The notes below the pieces were generated by a model. The model did no database searches, had not been told where the DNA came from, and worked only from the letters and a program-made list of their open reading frames with translations. A stretch of DNA of 64,000 nucleotides from Arcobacter ellisii (GTDB lineage: Bacteria; Campylobacterota; Campylobacteria; Campylobacterales; Arcobacteraceae), in the NCBI RefSeq assembly GCF_003544915.1, contig NZ_CP032097.1:2542001-2606000 (forward strand), in the 5' to 3' direction. Below, piece by piece: positions 1-10,767 of this stretch (position 1 is its first letter; every line of letters starts with the position of its first letter). A program made the translations under genes and the position numbers.

Positions 1-548
1 GGACTAACCGTTTGCAAAAATGCATAAACATCATCTTTATCTACACATTCACCTAAAGGATTATTTGGAATACATAAGAAGATTACATCAGCACCATGTT
101 CTTTATATAGTTTTGAGAACTCTTCAAGATTGTGTTGTTCAGAATCTGTTTTAATAATAGTTGCACCAGTTTGTTTTCCATAAATTTCATACATAGCAAA
201 AGTTGTTTTTGCCATTAAAATTTTTGAACCTTTTTCACATTTTGCATGAACACAGAACTCTAAAATTTGGTCACTTCCAGAACCTATGATTACATTTTTA
301 CTATCAACTTCAAATTTATTTGCTAAAGCTTCTTTTAATTCATACATTGAATCATCTGGATAAACAAACATATTTTTTGCTAATTCTTGAATCTTTGCTA
401 CAACTTTTGGAGATGTTCCATAAGGATTTTCATTTGAAGCTAATTTGATTACATTTTCAGGTTTAACCCCATACTCTCTTACAACTAATTCGATTGGTTT
501 TCCTGCTTCATATGTTGAAACATTTTCTAATACTTTATTAAATTCCAT
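1..548 (-). CDS. hisC: Histidinol-phosphate aminotransferase, N-terminal part (cut by window edge)
   Basis: PLP-dependent fold-type I aminotransferase that converts imidazole-acetol phosphate to L-histidinol phosphate in histidine biosynthesis. The ATG is at 546-548 on the minus strand and about 182 codons are visible. The N-terminus carries the family hallmark [13 protein letters not shown], then [22 protein letters not shown] and CIPNNPLGE (cofactor- and substrate-pocket segments). The PLP lysine lies beyond the left edge. It follows pheA with a 13-nt gap and is the last visible gene of a lysA-pheA-hisC run, an arrangement also known in Campylobacter. In this group such enzymes may also act on aromatic amino acids, which would fit the neighbour pheA; that is inference. 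Confidence 0.93.
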   Translation of the reverse strand, partial: MEFNKVLENVSTYEAGKPIELVVREYGVKPENVIKLASNENPYGTSPKVVAKIQELAKNMFVYPDDSMYELKEALANKFEVDSKNVIIGSGSDQILEFCVHAKCEKGSKILMAKTTFAMYEIYGKQTGATIIKTDSEQHNLEEFSKLYKEHGADVIFLCIPNNPLGECVDKDDVYAFLQTVS

Positions 549-561
549 AATATTTCCTATT

Positions 562-1641
562 TTATATATCGTTTACTTCTTTTACGTAAGAACCTAAGAT
601 TTTTACACTATTTTTGTGTTTTTCTAAAACTTTTTTCACATTTTCATCATCTTTATGACCATCAAAATCTATAAAAAAGATTGAATTTCCTTCAACAATA
701 TGTGATTTTATTTTTGTTAAATTTATTTTTGCATCATTAAAATCATTTAAAAATCTAACAAGTGCACCTTGTTCATTTGGAAATTTTACTAAAATTGATG
801 TTTTGTCATTTCCACTTGGAGCATTTTCAAAATCACTAATTATAAAAAATCTTGTTTTATTGTTATCTTTATCTTCAATATTTTCAAATAATATTGGAAG
901 ATTGTATAGTTTTGCACCAACATGAGGACAAATTGCTGCACTATTTGGTTCACTTGCAGCTATTTTTGCTGCTTTTGTTGTTGATTCTATTGGAATTAAT
1001 TCCGCTTCATCTAAACCAAAATTTGTTAAAAATCTTCTACATTGGTCAAATGCAATATCTTTTGAATAAATTTTTTTAATATCAGTTATTTTATCGCAAG
1101 TTGAAGCTAAAGTGTGATGAATATCAAGTACAACTTCTGCAATAATTTTTAAATTATATTTACTAAACCCATTGATTGTATCATTTACAATTCCATTTGA
1201 AGAGTTTTCTATAGGAACAACTCCAAATTTAACTTTTTTTGTATCAACCTCTTTAAATACACCTTTGATTGAACTAATTGGAATATAAGAACTCATCGCA
1301 CCAAATCTAGCTTCTGCTGCTTGGTGTGTAAAACTTCCTTCAGGTCCTAAATAACCAATATTTTCAGGTAATTCTAAATTTCTTGAAATTGCAAAAATCT
1401 CTAAAAAAAGTGCTTCAATTGCACTTTTATTTAATAAACCTTTTTTTTCTTGATTTATTTTTTCAAGTCTTTCAATAATTGCTTTTTCTCTTTCAGGTCT
1501 ATAAATTGCTCCACCACTTTTGGCTTTTAAGGCTCCAACTTTATGAACAATTTGCATTCTTTCATTAATTAAATCTAAAAGTTTATTATCAATTGTATCT
1601 AATTGGTTTCTTAGTTCCAATAATCCATTTTCATCACTCAT
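562..1641 (-). CDS. pheA: Bifunctional chorismate mutase/prephenate dehydratase (P-protein)
   Basis: Makes phenylpyruvate from chorismate via prephenate, for phenylalanine synthesis. At 359 residues it has the normal P-protein length. Residues about 1-90 form an AroQ-type chorismate mutase helix bundle ([20 protein letters not shown], then YRPEREKAI). The prephenate dehydratase domain starts at [14 protein letters not shown] near residue 96 and includes VPIENSSNG and the catalytic-region TRFFI motif. A C-terminal ACT domain ([22 protein letters not shown]) would give phenylalanine feedback control. It sits 10 nt after lysA and 13 nt before hisC, so co-transcription is likely. Confidence 0.96.
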   Translation of the reverse strand: MSDENGLLELRNQLDTIDNKLLDLINERMQIVHKVGALKAKSGGAIYRPEREKAIIERLEKINQEKKGLLNKSAIEALFLEIFAISRNLELPENIGYLGPEGSFTHQAAEARFGAMSSYIPISSIKGVFKEVDTKKVKFGVVPIENSSNGIVNDTINGFSKYNLKIIAEVVLDIHHTLASTCDKITDIKKIYSKDIAFDQCRRFLTNFGLDEAELIPIESTTKAAKIAASEPNSAAICPHVGAKLYNLPILFENIEDKDNNKTRFFIISDFENAPSGNDKTSILVKFPNEQGALVRFLNDFNDAKINLTKIKSHIVEGNSIFFIDFDGHKDDENVKKVLEKHKNSVKILGSYVKEVNDI

Positions 1642-1651
1642 AATGACCTTT

Positions 1652-2860
1652 CTATTTTATAAACTCTTCTTCTAAAGCAATTAAATCTTCAAAAGTTTCT
1701 CTTCTTCTAATTAATCTATCTTGTCCATTTTCAATAGCAATTTCAGCAACTTTTCCTCTTGTATTATAGTTGCTTGACATCGTAAATCCATAAGCTCCAG
1801 CACTATAAATAGCAACTAAATCATTATGTTGTGTTTTTGGTAATTCAATATTTTTTGCAAAAAAATCTCCACTTTCACAAACAGGACCAACTAAATTACA
1901 ATCAGAGAACTCTTGATTATCATTTAACACTTCAATTTTATGATAAGCATTATATAAAGCTGGTCTAATTAAATCATTCATAGCTCCATCAACAATAACA
2001 AATCTTTTATTTCCATTTACTTTTTCATATAAAACTTTTGTTACAAATGTTCCAGCATTTCCAACCATAAATCTCCCTGGTTCACAAATAACTGTTATAT
2101 CTAAACCAAACATCGTCTCTAATACAGATTGTGCATATTCATTTGTATCAATTAGTTTTTCATCTTTATAAACAATTCCAAGTCCTCCACCGATATCCAT
2201 AAATGAAAGTTCGATTTTTATTGCTTTTAAATTTCTTACTAAATCTGCAATAATTTTTACTGATTCTTTAATTGGTTGTAATTGAGTTAATTGAGAACCT
2301 ATATGACAGTGAATTCCAACTGGGTCTAAATTTTCAGAATTTTTACATTGAATATACATTCTTTTTGCTGTATCAATATCAACTCCAAATTTATTTTCAT
2401 GTAATCCAGTAGAAATATATGGATGTGTTTTTGGGTCTATATTTGGATTAACTCTAATAGAAATTCTTGCAACTTTTCCTAACTCTTTTGCAATAATTTC
2501 AACTCTTTGCAATTCAGCATCACTTTCAACATTTATCATTAAAATATCAAGTTCTAAAGCTTGTCTTATTTCATCATCGATTTTCCCAACACCTGAAAAT
2601 ATGATTTTATATGCTGGAATTCCAACCTTTAAAGCTCGTTTTACTTCACCAATAGAAACACAATCAGCTCCAGCTCCAAGATTTGCCAAATGTTTAATTA
2701 CACTTAAGTTTGAATTTGCTTTAACTGCATATGCAATTAGAGATTTTCTTGCTCTAAATGCACCTTTTAATTCTTCATATTGTTTTGTAATGTGGTCAAA
2801 ATCATATACATAATATGGTGTTTGATATTTATTTGCTAACTCTTTAAAATTAATACTCAT
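1652..2860 (-). CDS. lysA: Diaminopimelate decarboxylase
   Basis: Last step of lysine biosynthesis: PLP-dependent decarboxylation of meso-diaminopimelate. The 402 residues match the alanine-racemase-like TIM barrel family. The PLP lysine motif AYAVKANSN is near residue 45, followed by GAGADCVSIGE; HCHIGSQ and DIGGGLGI bind substrate and phosphate. EPGRFMVGNAG and GPVCESGDFFAK are the other signature blocks (the Cys of CESGD contacts substrate in the family). It is the first gene of the lysA-pheA-hisC run; a 95-nt gap with the fabI terminator hairpin separates it from fabI. Confidence 0.97.
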   Translation of the reverse strand: MSINFKELANKYQTPYYVYDFDHITKQYEELKGAFRARKSLIAYAVKANSNLSVIKHLANLGAGADCVSIGEVKRALKVGIPAYKIIFSGVGKIDDEIRQALELDILMINVESDAELQRVEIIAKELGKVARISIRVNPNIDPKTHPYISTGLHENKFGVDIDTAKRMYIQCKNSENLDPVGIHCHIGSQLTQLQPIKESVKIIADLVRNLKAIKIELSFMDIGGGLGIVYKDEKLIDTNEYAQSVLETMFGLDITVICEPGRFMVGNAGTFVTKVLYEKVNGNKRFVIVDGAMNDLIRPALYNAYHKIEVLNDNQEFSDCNLVGPVCESGDFFAKNIELPKTQHNDLVAIYSAGAYGFTMSSNYNTRGKVAEIAIENGQDRLIRRRETFEDLIALEEEFIK

Positions 2861-2933
2861 CTTTTATAATTATCCTATCTTTAAAATCTTAATTTAAAAT
2901 TTTTATAAATTTAAAAGTAAAATTTTATTTTAT

Positions 2934-2955
2934 AGTCAAAAGCAAAAGCTTTTGA

Positions 2956-2957
<2 letters not shown>
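2934..2957 (-). terminator. Hairpin at the end of fabI
   Basis: Perfect 10-bp inverted repeat (AGTCAAAAGC / GCTTTTGACT) with an AAAA loop that overlaps the fabI stop codon (2956-2958). The sequence after it on the minus strand is A/T-rich but not a clean T-run, so strength is uncertain. It would separate the gap-pgk-tpiA-fabI operon from lysA. Confidence 0.5.
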
Positions 2958-4488
<1,531 letters not shown>

Positions 4489-4489
<1 letters not shown>

Positions 4490-5691
4490 TAATTATCTTC
4501 CTCAAGAACTAAAGCCTTAACTCCTGGTAAAATTTTTCCTTCAATTAATTCTAATGAAGCTCCTCCACCAGTAGAAATAAATGTCATATCATCTTCATCA
4601 CCAGTAATTCTTACTAAGTCTGCCGTATCTCCTCCACCAACTACAGTTGTTGCAAATGAACTAGCTACAGCGTGAGAAATTTTTGTACTTCCTTTTGCAA
4701 ATTTATCCATTTCATATACACCCATTGGTCCATTCCATAAAATAGTATTTGCATCTTCTAAAGCTTCATCAAATAATAAAGCTGTTGCTGGTCCAATATC
4801 TAATCCCATCCAACCTTTTGGTATCTCTTGAACTGGAACTATTTTAGCAATTGCTTCAGCACTAAATGCTTCTGCTGCAACAACATCAACAGGTAAGTAT
4901 AATTTTACACCTAATTTTTTAGCTTCATCCATAATTTTTAGTGCTTCAGGGATTAAATCATCTTCAACTAAAGAGTTTCCAATTTCATATCCTAATGCTT
5001 TTAAGAATGTAAATGCCATTCCTCCACCAATTAAGATTTTGTCAACTTTTGGAACTAAGTTATAAAGTGCTTCTAATTTTCCAGAAACTTTTGAACCACC
5101 TACTATTGATACAAATGGTCTTTTTGGATTATGAACTATATGATGGAAAAATTTAATCTCTTTTGCCATTAAGAATCCAGCAGCTTTATGATTCATATCA
5201 AAATATTTTGCAATACCTTCAACAGAAGCATGAGCTCTGTGAGAAACTCCAAAAGCATCATTGATATAAACATCAGCCATTGAAGCTAGTTTTTTACTTA
5301 ACTCTTCATCATTTTTTGTTTCACCAAGTTCAAATCTCATATTTTCAAGAAGTAAAATTTCACCAGCTTTTAATTCATTTGCCATTTTAAGTGTTTCGTC
5401 ACAAACAACACCTGGTGCCATTTTAATATCTTGTTTTAATAAAATATGTAATCTTTTTGCAATTGGAAGTAAAGAGTATTTTTCTTCAAATCCACCTTTT
5501 GGTCTTCCAAAATGTGATGCTAAAATAACAGAACAATCATTATCAATACAATATCTAATTGTATTTAATGCACTTCTAATTCTTCTATCATCAGTAATAT
5601 TATTGTCTTCATCCATTGGAACGTTAAAATCACATCTAATAAAAACTTTTTTTCCTGTGATGTCAATATTTTTGATTTCTTGTAATTTCAA
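4489..5691 (-). CDS. pgk: Phosphoglycerate kinase
   Basis: Catalyses ATP formation from 1,3-bisphosphoglycerate. The 400-residue length is normal. The signature RCDFNVPMD is near residue 19, with SHFGRPKG, the hinge region [11 protein letters not shown], and the nucleotide-binding WNGPMGVYE and [14 protein letters not shown]. It follows gap by about 18 nt and overlaps tpiA by one base, inside gap-pgk-tpiA-fabI. Confidence 0.98.
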
Positions 5692-5709
5692 TTTTTATCC
5701 TTGAAAAAA

Positions 5710-6705
5710 TTATTTTGTTGCTACGTGAACACCCATGTCCACTAATCTTGTTGAATATCCCCACTCATTGTCATACCAAGATAAAATTTTTACCATGTTT
5801 CCTTCAATAACTTGAATTGTATCAAGTGGAACAACTGTTGATAAAGTTTCACCATTAAAATCTGAACTTACTCTGTACTCTTCATCAACACCTAAGATAC
5901 CTTTTAAATTACCTTCAGCTGAAGTTTTAAATGCTGCAATTACTTCTTCTTTAGTTACATCTTTTTTAAGAGTTACTGTTAAATCTACTAAAGAAACATT
6001 AGGAGTTGGTACTCTAATTGCTTGACCATTTAATTTACCTTTTAAGTGAGGTATTACTAATCCAATTGCTTTAGCTGCACCTGTACTTGAAGGAGTTAAG
6101 TTTGTAGCTCCAGCTCTTCCTTTTCTTGGATCTTTTTTATCTTTTGCATCTAAAATTGGTTGAGATGAAGTATATGAGTGAATTGTTGTCATTAAACCTT
6201 TTTCAATTCCAAATGCATCATCTAATACACGTGCCACAGGTGCTAAACCATTTGTTGTACAAGAAGCATTTGATACAATTGGTTGTCCTGCATATGTATC
6301 TTCATTTGCACCCATTACAAATGTAGGAGTATCATCTTTTGCAGGTGCAGAAATAACAACTTTTTTTACACCATTATCAATATAAGCTTGGCAAGACTCT
6401 TGTGTTAGAAATGCACCAGTACACTCTAAAACAACATCAGCACCATATGAAGCAAAATCGATTTTAGAAGGGTCTCTTTCACTTAACAATTTAGCTTTAT
6501 CTTTACCAATATAAATATATCCATCTTCAACTTTTACATCAAGTCTTGGTCCGTGAACTGTGTCATATTTTAAATTATATTGAATCATTTCTTCACTACC
6601 ACTAGCATTTGCAGCCACTAACTCAACATCGTCTCGACTTGCAATTATTCTTGCTACGCATCTTCCGATTCTTCCTAAACCATTTATTGCAACTTTAACA
6701 GCCAT
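5710..6705 (-). CDS. gap: Glyceraldehyde-3-phosphate dehydrogenase, type I
   Basis: NAD(P)-dependent oxidation and phosphorylation of glyceraldehyde-3-phosphate. The 331 residues start with the Rossmann motif INGLGRIGR. The catalytic cysteine sits in SNASCTTNGLAP near residue 150, the activating His is in TTIHSYTSSQ, and SWYDNEWGYSTR is at the C-terminus. It is the first gene of a four-gene operon and is divergent from nadD, with 90 nt between them. Confidence 0.98.
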   Translation of the reverse strand: MAVKVAINGLGRIGRCVARIIASRDDVELVAANASGSEEMIQYNLKYDTVHGPRLDVKVEDGYIYIGKDKAKLLSERDPSKIDFASYGADVVLECTGAFLTQESCQAYIDNGVKKVVISAPAKDDTPTFVMGANEDTYAGQPIVSNASCTTNGLAPVARVLDDAFGIEKGLMTTIHSYTSSQPILDAKDKKDPRKGRAGATNLTPSSTGAAKAIGLVIPHLKGKLNGQAIRVPTPNVSLVDLTVTLKKDVTKEEVIAAFKTSAEGNLKGILGVDEEYRVSSDFNGETLSTVVPLDTIQVIEGNMVKILSWYDNEWGYSTRLVDMGVHVATK

Positions 6706-6756
6706 TTGTTCCCTTTAATATAAATCTAAATGGTAGATATTTTATCGAAAAATTGC

Positions 6757-6762
6757 TATAAT
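6757..6762 (+). promoter_or_regulatory. Putative -10 box of nadD-rsfS
   Basis: A TATAAT hexamer 33 nt upstream of the nadD GTG in the gap/nadD divergent region. No good -35 is seen, which is normal for Campylobacterota sigma-70 promoters. Confidence 0.45.
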
Positions 6763-6795
6763 AATATTTAAGTATATTAGAAAGGTTTTAAATAG

Positions 6796-7344
6796 GTGCG
6801 AATTGCAATATTTGGTGGTAGTTTTGACCCAATTCATATAGCTCATGTTGCTATTGTTGAAACTGCATTAAAACAACTTGATATTGATAAATTAATAATT
6901 GTTCCCACATATTTGAATCCCTTTAAAAATAGCTTTTATTTTGAACCTAAAACTAGATTTGAACTATTAAAAAAAGTTTTTCATAAATTTAAAAAAGTTG
7001 AAATTTCTGATTATGAAATAAATCAAGAAAAAGTTTGTTATAGCTTTGATACTGTATCTTATTTGAAAAACTTATATCAAACTTCTAAAATATATTTTAT
7101 TTTAGGAGAAGATAACCTAGAAAGTTTAAATAAATGGTATAAGATTGAAGATTTAAAAAAGATTACAGAATTTGTAGTTGTAACTAGAAAAGGTTTTGAA
7201 TCAAATGAAGCTAAGAAATTTAAAATTTTGGATGTAAATATAAATATTAGTTCAAGTTCATTAAGAGAACAAATTGATATAAAATATATTCCATCTGAAA
7301 TTAAAAATGATATATTAAATCTAACAAAAGGTAAAAGTTTTTGA
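6796..7344 (+). CDS. nadD: Nicotinate-nucleotide adenylyltransferase
   Basis: Adenylates nicotinate mononucleotide to deamido-NAD in NAD synthesis. The 182 residues carry the nucleotidyltransferase motif GGSFDPIHIAHV at the very N-terminus and the C-terminal ISSSSLRE (family ISSTxIR). The start is GTG: the motif begins within the first six residues, and AAAGG lies about 10 nt upstream. Its stop overlaps the TTG start of rsfS (TTGA), so the two are translationally coupled, a pairing widespread in bacteria. Confidence 0.95.
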   Translation: MRIAIFGGSFDPIHIAHVAIVETALKQLDIDKLIIVPTYLNPFKNSFYFEPKTRFELLKKVFHKFKKVEISDYEINQEKVCYSFDTVSYLKNLYQTSKIYFILGEDNLESLNKWYKIEDLKKITEFVVVTRKGFESNEAKKFKILDVNINISSSSLREQIDIKYIPSEIKNDILNLTKGKSF

Positions 7345-7667
7345 ATACAAGATTAGAAAACATAAAAAAAATATTAGATGATAAAAAAGCAGAAAATATT
7401 GAAGTTATTGATTTAACATCAAAAGACTATATTGTTGATTATGTTGTAATTGCTACAACATTAAATCCAAAACATGGTTTTGCTCTTTTAAACTACTTAA
7501 AAACAGATTTAAAACCACAAGGTGAAGAGTTTTTAAGAGTTGATGAAGATGATGAGTGGACAATTATTGATTTAGGTGATGTTTTTATTCATTTAATGAG
7601 TGAAAAATATAGAACAAAATATTCACTTGAAGAGTTTTTATCTACTTTAGGTAATAAAGAGATATAA
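7341..7667 (+). CDS. rsfS: Ribosomal silencing factor RsfS
   Basis: RsfS/Iojap-family protein of 108 residues that binds ribosomal protein uL14 and blocks subunit joining in starvation. Family segments include DLTSKDYIVDYVVIAT near residue 25 and the C-terminal DEWTIIDLGDVFIHLM followed by R-x-K-Y-S-L-E. The start is TTG, overlapping the nadD stop. It converges on a small gene at 7684-7806. Confidence 0.94.
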   Translation: MNTRLENIKKILDDKKAENIEVIDLTSKDYIVDYVVIATTLNPKHGFALLNYLKTDLKPQGEEFLRVDEDDEWTIIDLGDVFIHLMSEKYRTKYSLEEFLSTLGNKEI

Positions 7668-7694
7668 AAAAAGGGAAGAATTATTATTCTCCCC
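7666..7694 (-). terminator. Rho-independent terminator of the argS operon
   Basis: Read on the minus strand: a 9-bp stem (7673-7681 with 7686-7694, one G-T wobble), a 4-nt loop and a run of seven T (7666-7672). It overlaps the last codons of the 40-codon gene at 7684-7806 and ends the long minus-strand run that starts at ctpA. Confidence 0.8.
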
Positions 7695-7806
7695 CTCCCC
7701 TTAAAAGCTTATTGTAATTAGATGCTGCATCTCTTGCCCCACCCATATTACCTGTATAAATCGCATAACAAACTATAATAATCAGAATCCCAATTACCCA
7801 TTTCAT
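7684..7806 (-). CDS. Small single-span membrane protein (40 aa), coupled to argS
   Basis: A 40-codon gene. Its ATG (7804-7806) shares a base with the argS TAA, giving a TAATG junction, so it is very likely translated by re-initiation. The peptide begins MKWVIGILIIIVCYAIYTGN, one hydrophobic helix at residues about 3-17, then a small Gly/Ala/Asn segment and a basic, Gly-rich tail (LLRGGGE). I do not recognise the family. The coupling, the canonical membrane profile and the terminator right behind it argue that it is a real gene. A possible role in the membrane is inference only. Confidence 0.65.
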   Translation of the reverse strand: MKWVIGILIIIVCYAIYTGNMGGARDAASNYNKLLRGGGE

Positions 7807-9395
7807 TACATTATATCCTTAGCCTTAATCCCTAATAAAGATAATCCAACATTAATACTTAATGCTGCCATTGCTAATACTTTTAAATATAAATTTTGTT
7901 CATCACTACCAATAACTTTGTGTTCATTGTAAAATTTATGAACTGATGATGCAAGTGAATATAAATACTCAGTAATCTTTTGCATATCTCTTTTTGCAAA
8001 TGCTTCATTTAATATTGATTCAAGAAGTAGTGATTCATAAACTAAATTTAAACCATCTTGGTTTAAATTCTCAAAATTTATATCTTTTATCTCATCTTGT
8101 GTTATTCCAGCTTTTACAAAAACTTGATTAATTCTTGCATGTGCATAGTTTATATAAAAAATTGGGTTTGATGAATCTTGATTTTTTAACATATCAATAT
8201 CAAACTCTAAATGAGTATCACTTTTTCTTGTTAAGAAAATAAATCTTAATGCATCAGCACCAATTTCTTCAGTTATATCTGACATTAAAATAACATTTCC
8301 AGCTCTTTTACTCATTTTATAAGGTTCTCCACCTTTAAGTAATTGAACCATTTGAGATAAAATAACTTCAAGTTTTGAAGAATCATTTCCTAAAAATTCA
8401 ATTGCAGCTTTTACTCTTGGAATATATCCATGGTGATCTGCACCCCAAATATTTATATATCTGTCATAATTTCTATCATATTTATCTTTGTGATAAATGA
8501 TATCTCCAGCTAAATAAGTTGGTATTCCATTATCTCTTACAACAACTCTATCTGAATCATCACCATATTGAGTTGATTTTAAATAGATTTTTTCATTTTT
8601 TTCATATAATGAACCATTTTTTTCAAGAACTTTTTTTGTTTCATCCCAAGCATAATATAAAGACTGTTCTGAAACAAAATTTTCAAACTCAATACCTAAA
8701 TCTTTTAAATCTTTAATGATGATTTTCATCACTTCATCTTTACCAAATCTAGCCATCTCTTTAAATCTTGATTCATCATAAAATATTTCATTTCCATGAG
8801 TTGCTTGAATCTGTTTTGCAATATCTATTAAATATTCACCTCTATAGTAAGTTTCAGGATATTCAACATCTTCATTTAATAAAAAATCCCTTGCTGCTAA
8901 AGAAATAGATAATCCTAACATATCCATTTGAGCACCAGCATCATTTATATAATATTCAGTTGTAATATCAAAACCTAAATGTCTTCCCACTCTAGCTAAT
9001 GAATCTCCAGCGATTGCACCTCTTGCATGACCTATGTGTAATGGTCCAGTTGGATTTGCAGAAACATACTCTAATAGAATTTTTTCATCTTTTTTTTCTT
9101 GTTTTGCAAAATTATCTTTATTTAATAATGCATCATTTACTAATGATAATAAAAAAGATGAAGAGAGTTTAAAATTTATAAATCCTTTAACAGCTTCAAC
9201 TTTTTCAAACATTTCACAGTTATCAAATTTTGAAACTAATTCATCAGCAATAGCCATTGGTGATTTTTTTAACTCTTTTGCTAAAGAGAATGCAACTGGC
9301 GTCGCATAATGACCAAAAGTTATATCTTTTGGTTTTTCTAGGACTACATTTGTCTCTAATGTTTTTTCAATAAATTCTTTTACTAAATTTTGCAA
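7806..9395 (-). CDS. argS: Arginyl-tRNA synthetase
   Basis: Class I aminoacyl-tRNA synthetase charging tRNA-Arg. The 529 residues begin with the ArgRS-specific N-terminal domain (residues about 1-85). The HIGH-type motif is PTGPLHIGHARG near residue 118, and the second signature is PYKMSKRAGN near residue 350; in ArgRS the KMSK site is often atypical, here it is readable. A C-terminal anticodon-binding DALR-type helical domain (YSLASSVHKFYNEHKV) ends the protein. It starts 9 nt after tatA and is followed by an overlapping 40-codon gene. Confidence 0.97.
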   Translation of the reverse strand: MQNLVKEFIEKTLETNVVLEKPKDITFGHYATPVAFSLAKELKKSPMAIADELVSKFDNCEMFEKVEAVKGFINFKLSSSFLLSLVNDALLNKDNFAKQEKKDEKILLEYVSANPTGPLHIGHARGAIAGDSLARVGRHLGFDITTEYYINDAGAQMDMLGLSISLAARDFLLNEDVEYPETYYRGEYLIDIAKQIQATHGNEIFYDESRFKEMARFGKDEVMKIIIKDLKDLGIEFENFVSEQSLYYAWDETKKVLEKNGSLYEKNEKIYLKSTQYGDDSDRVVVRDNGIPTYLAGDIIYHKDKYDRNYDRYINIWGADHHGYIPRVKAAIEFLGNDSSKLEVILSQMVQLLKGGEPYKMSKRAGNVILMSDITEEIGADALRFIFLTRKSDTHLEFDIDMLKNQDSSNPIFYINYAHARINQVFVKAGITQDEIKDINFENLNQDGLNLVYESLLLESILNEAFAKRDMQKITEYLYSLASSVHKFYNEHKVIGSDEQNLYLKVLAMAALSINVGLSLLGIKAKDIM

Positions 9396-9404
9396 TACTT
9401 TCTC

Positions 9405-9635
9405 TTATGATTGTTTTGTTTCATTTTTATCAGTTGTATTTACTTCTGATTTTTTTTCAATTTCATCAACTTTTTTTGCATCTGCAACTTCTTCATCATC
9501 ATCTTTTACAGCTTTTTTAAAGTTTTTGATTCCAGAACCTAATCCTTTTGCTAGCTCAGGTATTTTTTTACCACCAAACAATAATAATACAACTAATGCT
9601 ATTAATAACCACTCCATACCACCTGGCATACTCAT
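9405..9635 (-). CDS. tatA: Sec-independent protein translocase subunit TatA
   Basis: Pore-forming component of the twin-arginine export system. The 76 residues have the expected layout: a short N-terminus ([10 protein letters not shown]), one transmembrane helix (about 8-21), the hinge [14 protein letters not shown] with the conserved FG and P, an amphipathic helix, and an acidic/basic low-complexity tail. TatB and TatC are not in the window. TatE-type naming is possible since TatA and TatE cannot be separated by sequence alone. Confidence 0.93.
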   Translation of the reverse strand: MSMPGGMEWLLIALVVLLLFGGKKIPELAKGLGSGIKNFKKAVKDDDEEVADAKKVDEIEKKSEVNTTDKNETKQS

Positions 9636-9704
9636 GACTTATCCTTATTCTATAGATTTTGGAAAATATTATAACTACATAATGCTTAAAAAAATTTGTG
9701 ATAC

Positions 9705-10091
9705 TTACTTTAGAAAAAATTGAACTAACTTATACCCACTACCAGCGAATAAAATTGTTCCTATTAAATTTAATGAAATATTTAAAATTGCAAGATAAAT
9801 TGAAGTACCAAATAGTAAATAAGTTTCAATTGCAAAAGTAGAATAAGTAGTTAAAGCTCCTAAAAAACCTGTTGTTAAAAAAGCTTTTAAATTCATTGAA
9901 ACTGTATAATGAGAGAAATAGGCAAATAATACACCTATAATGAAAGAACCTATTAAATTTACTAATAATATTCCTAGTGGAAATTCTAAAGGAATATGTT
10001 TATTTGTAAAATGAACTGCATATGCTCTTGCTATTGCTCCTAGAAATCCTCCAAAACCAATAGCTAAAATTGTTTGCCAACTAAGAAACAT
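9705..10091 (-). CDS. fluC: Fluoride exporter CrcB/FluC
   Basis: Small dual-topology fluoride channel of 128 residues with four predicted helices. Family hallmarks are GGFLGAIARAY near residue 15, the NLIGSF segment with its conserved Asn near residue 45, and TTGFLGALTTYSTF near residue 77. It overlaps the plsC 3' end by 11 nt. No fluoride riboswitch can be expected directly upstream because the start lies inside plsC. Confidence 0.93.
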   Translation of the reverse strand: MFLSWQTILAIGFGGFLGAIARAYAVHFTNKHIPLEFPLGILLVNLIGSFIIGVLFAYFSHYTVSMNLKAFLTTGFLGALTTYSTFAIETYLLFGTSIYLAILNISLNLIGTILFAGSGYKLVQFFLK

Positions 10092-10767
10092 ACTTTTTGT
10101 ACTCTTTATTAAACACTTCTTTCATTTTTATTTCTGTATCTTCAAACCAAGTTGAATCTTTTGAAGCTTGAACTGGTTCTAAAAAAACAACTTTTACAAC
10201 ACCAGGGGCTGCTTTTAGACTTTTTGAATCTACAATATTTCTTGTATTAAATAAAATAATTGGTTGCACTTTTAAATTATATTTATTTGCAACCATTTTA
10301 GCACCTGGTTTAAAACTTCCCATTTTAGTTCCATCACTTCTAGTTCCTTCTGGGAACATTGCAATTGGTCTTTTTTTATCAAGTCTATCTTTTGCTTCTT
10401 TTAATAAATGAATGATTCCTGCTTTATTTTCTCTATCAACACTTATCATTCTTGGAGCTTTTATAATATGACCAAAGAAAAACAAGTCAGTAATCTCTTT
10501 TTTTGCAACCCAAGCTAAATCTCTTGAATGAATGTATTCAATAACAATAATATCAAGTAACGATTGATGATTCATAATTAACATATCACATGATTCATCA
10601 AGTTTACCTTCAATTTCTAGTTTTATTCCAAGAACAAACATTTGAAAATTCATCCAAACCTTTATTACTTTATGTGTATGATTTCTAAAAATGTACATAC
10701 ATAATACTGTAATTGCAACAGTTATTGAAAATTGTATAAAAAGTATGATTCCTCTAATTCGTGCCAA
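10081..10767 (-). CDS. plsC: 1-acyl-sn-glycerol-3-phosphate acyltransferase
   Basis: Membrane acyltransferase that makes phosphatidic acid from lysophosphatidate. The 228 residues have an N-terminal membrane helix (about 7-25), the catalytic NHQSLLD (NHx4D) near residue 66, and the substrate-binding FPEGTRSDG near residue 138. Its start overlaps the 3' end of the BatD-like gene by 14 nt, and its own end overlaps fluC. Confidence 0.94.
   Translation of the reverse strand: MARIRGIILFIQFSITVAITVLCMYIFRNHTHKVIKVWMNFQMFVLGIKLEIEGKLDESCDMLIMNHQSLLDIIVIEYIHSRDLAWVAKKEITDLFFFGHIIKAPRMISVDRENKAGIIHLLKEAKDRLDKKRPIAMFPEGTRSDGTKMGSFKPGAKMVANKYNLKVQPIILFNTRNIVDSKSLKAAPGVVKVVFLEPVQASKDSTWFEDTEIKMKEVFNKEYKKYVS

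Noticed and set aside
852-1079. Antisense open frames such as this one inside pheA (and many others inside argS, gap, dnaK and the kinases)
   Set aside because: Low-complexity Leu/His/Gln-rich translations opposite strong conserved genes; shadows caused by AT-rich codon use.
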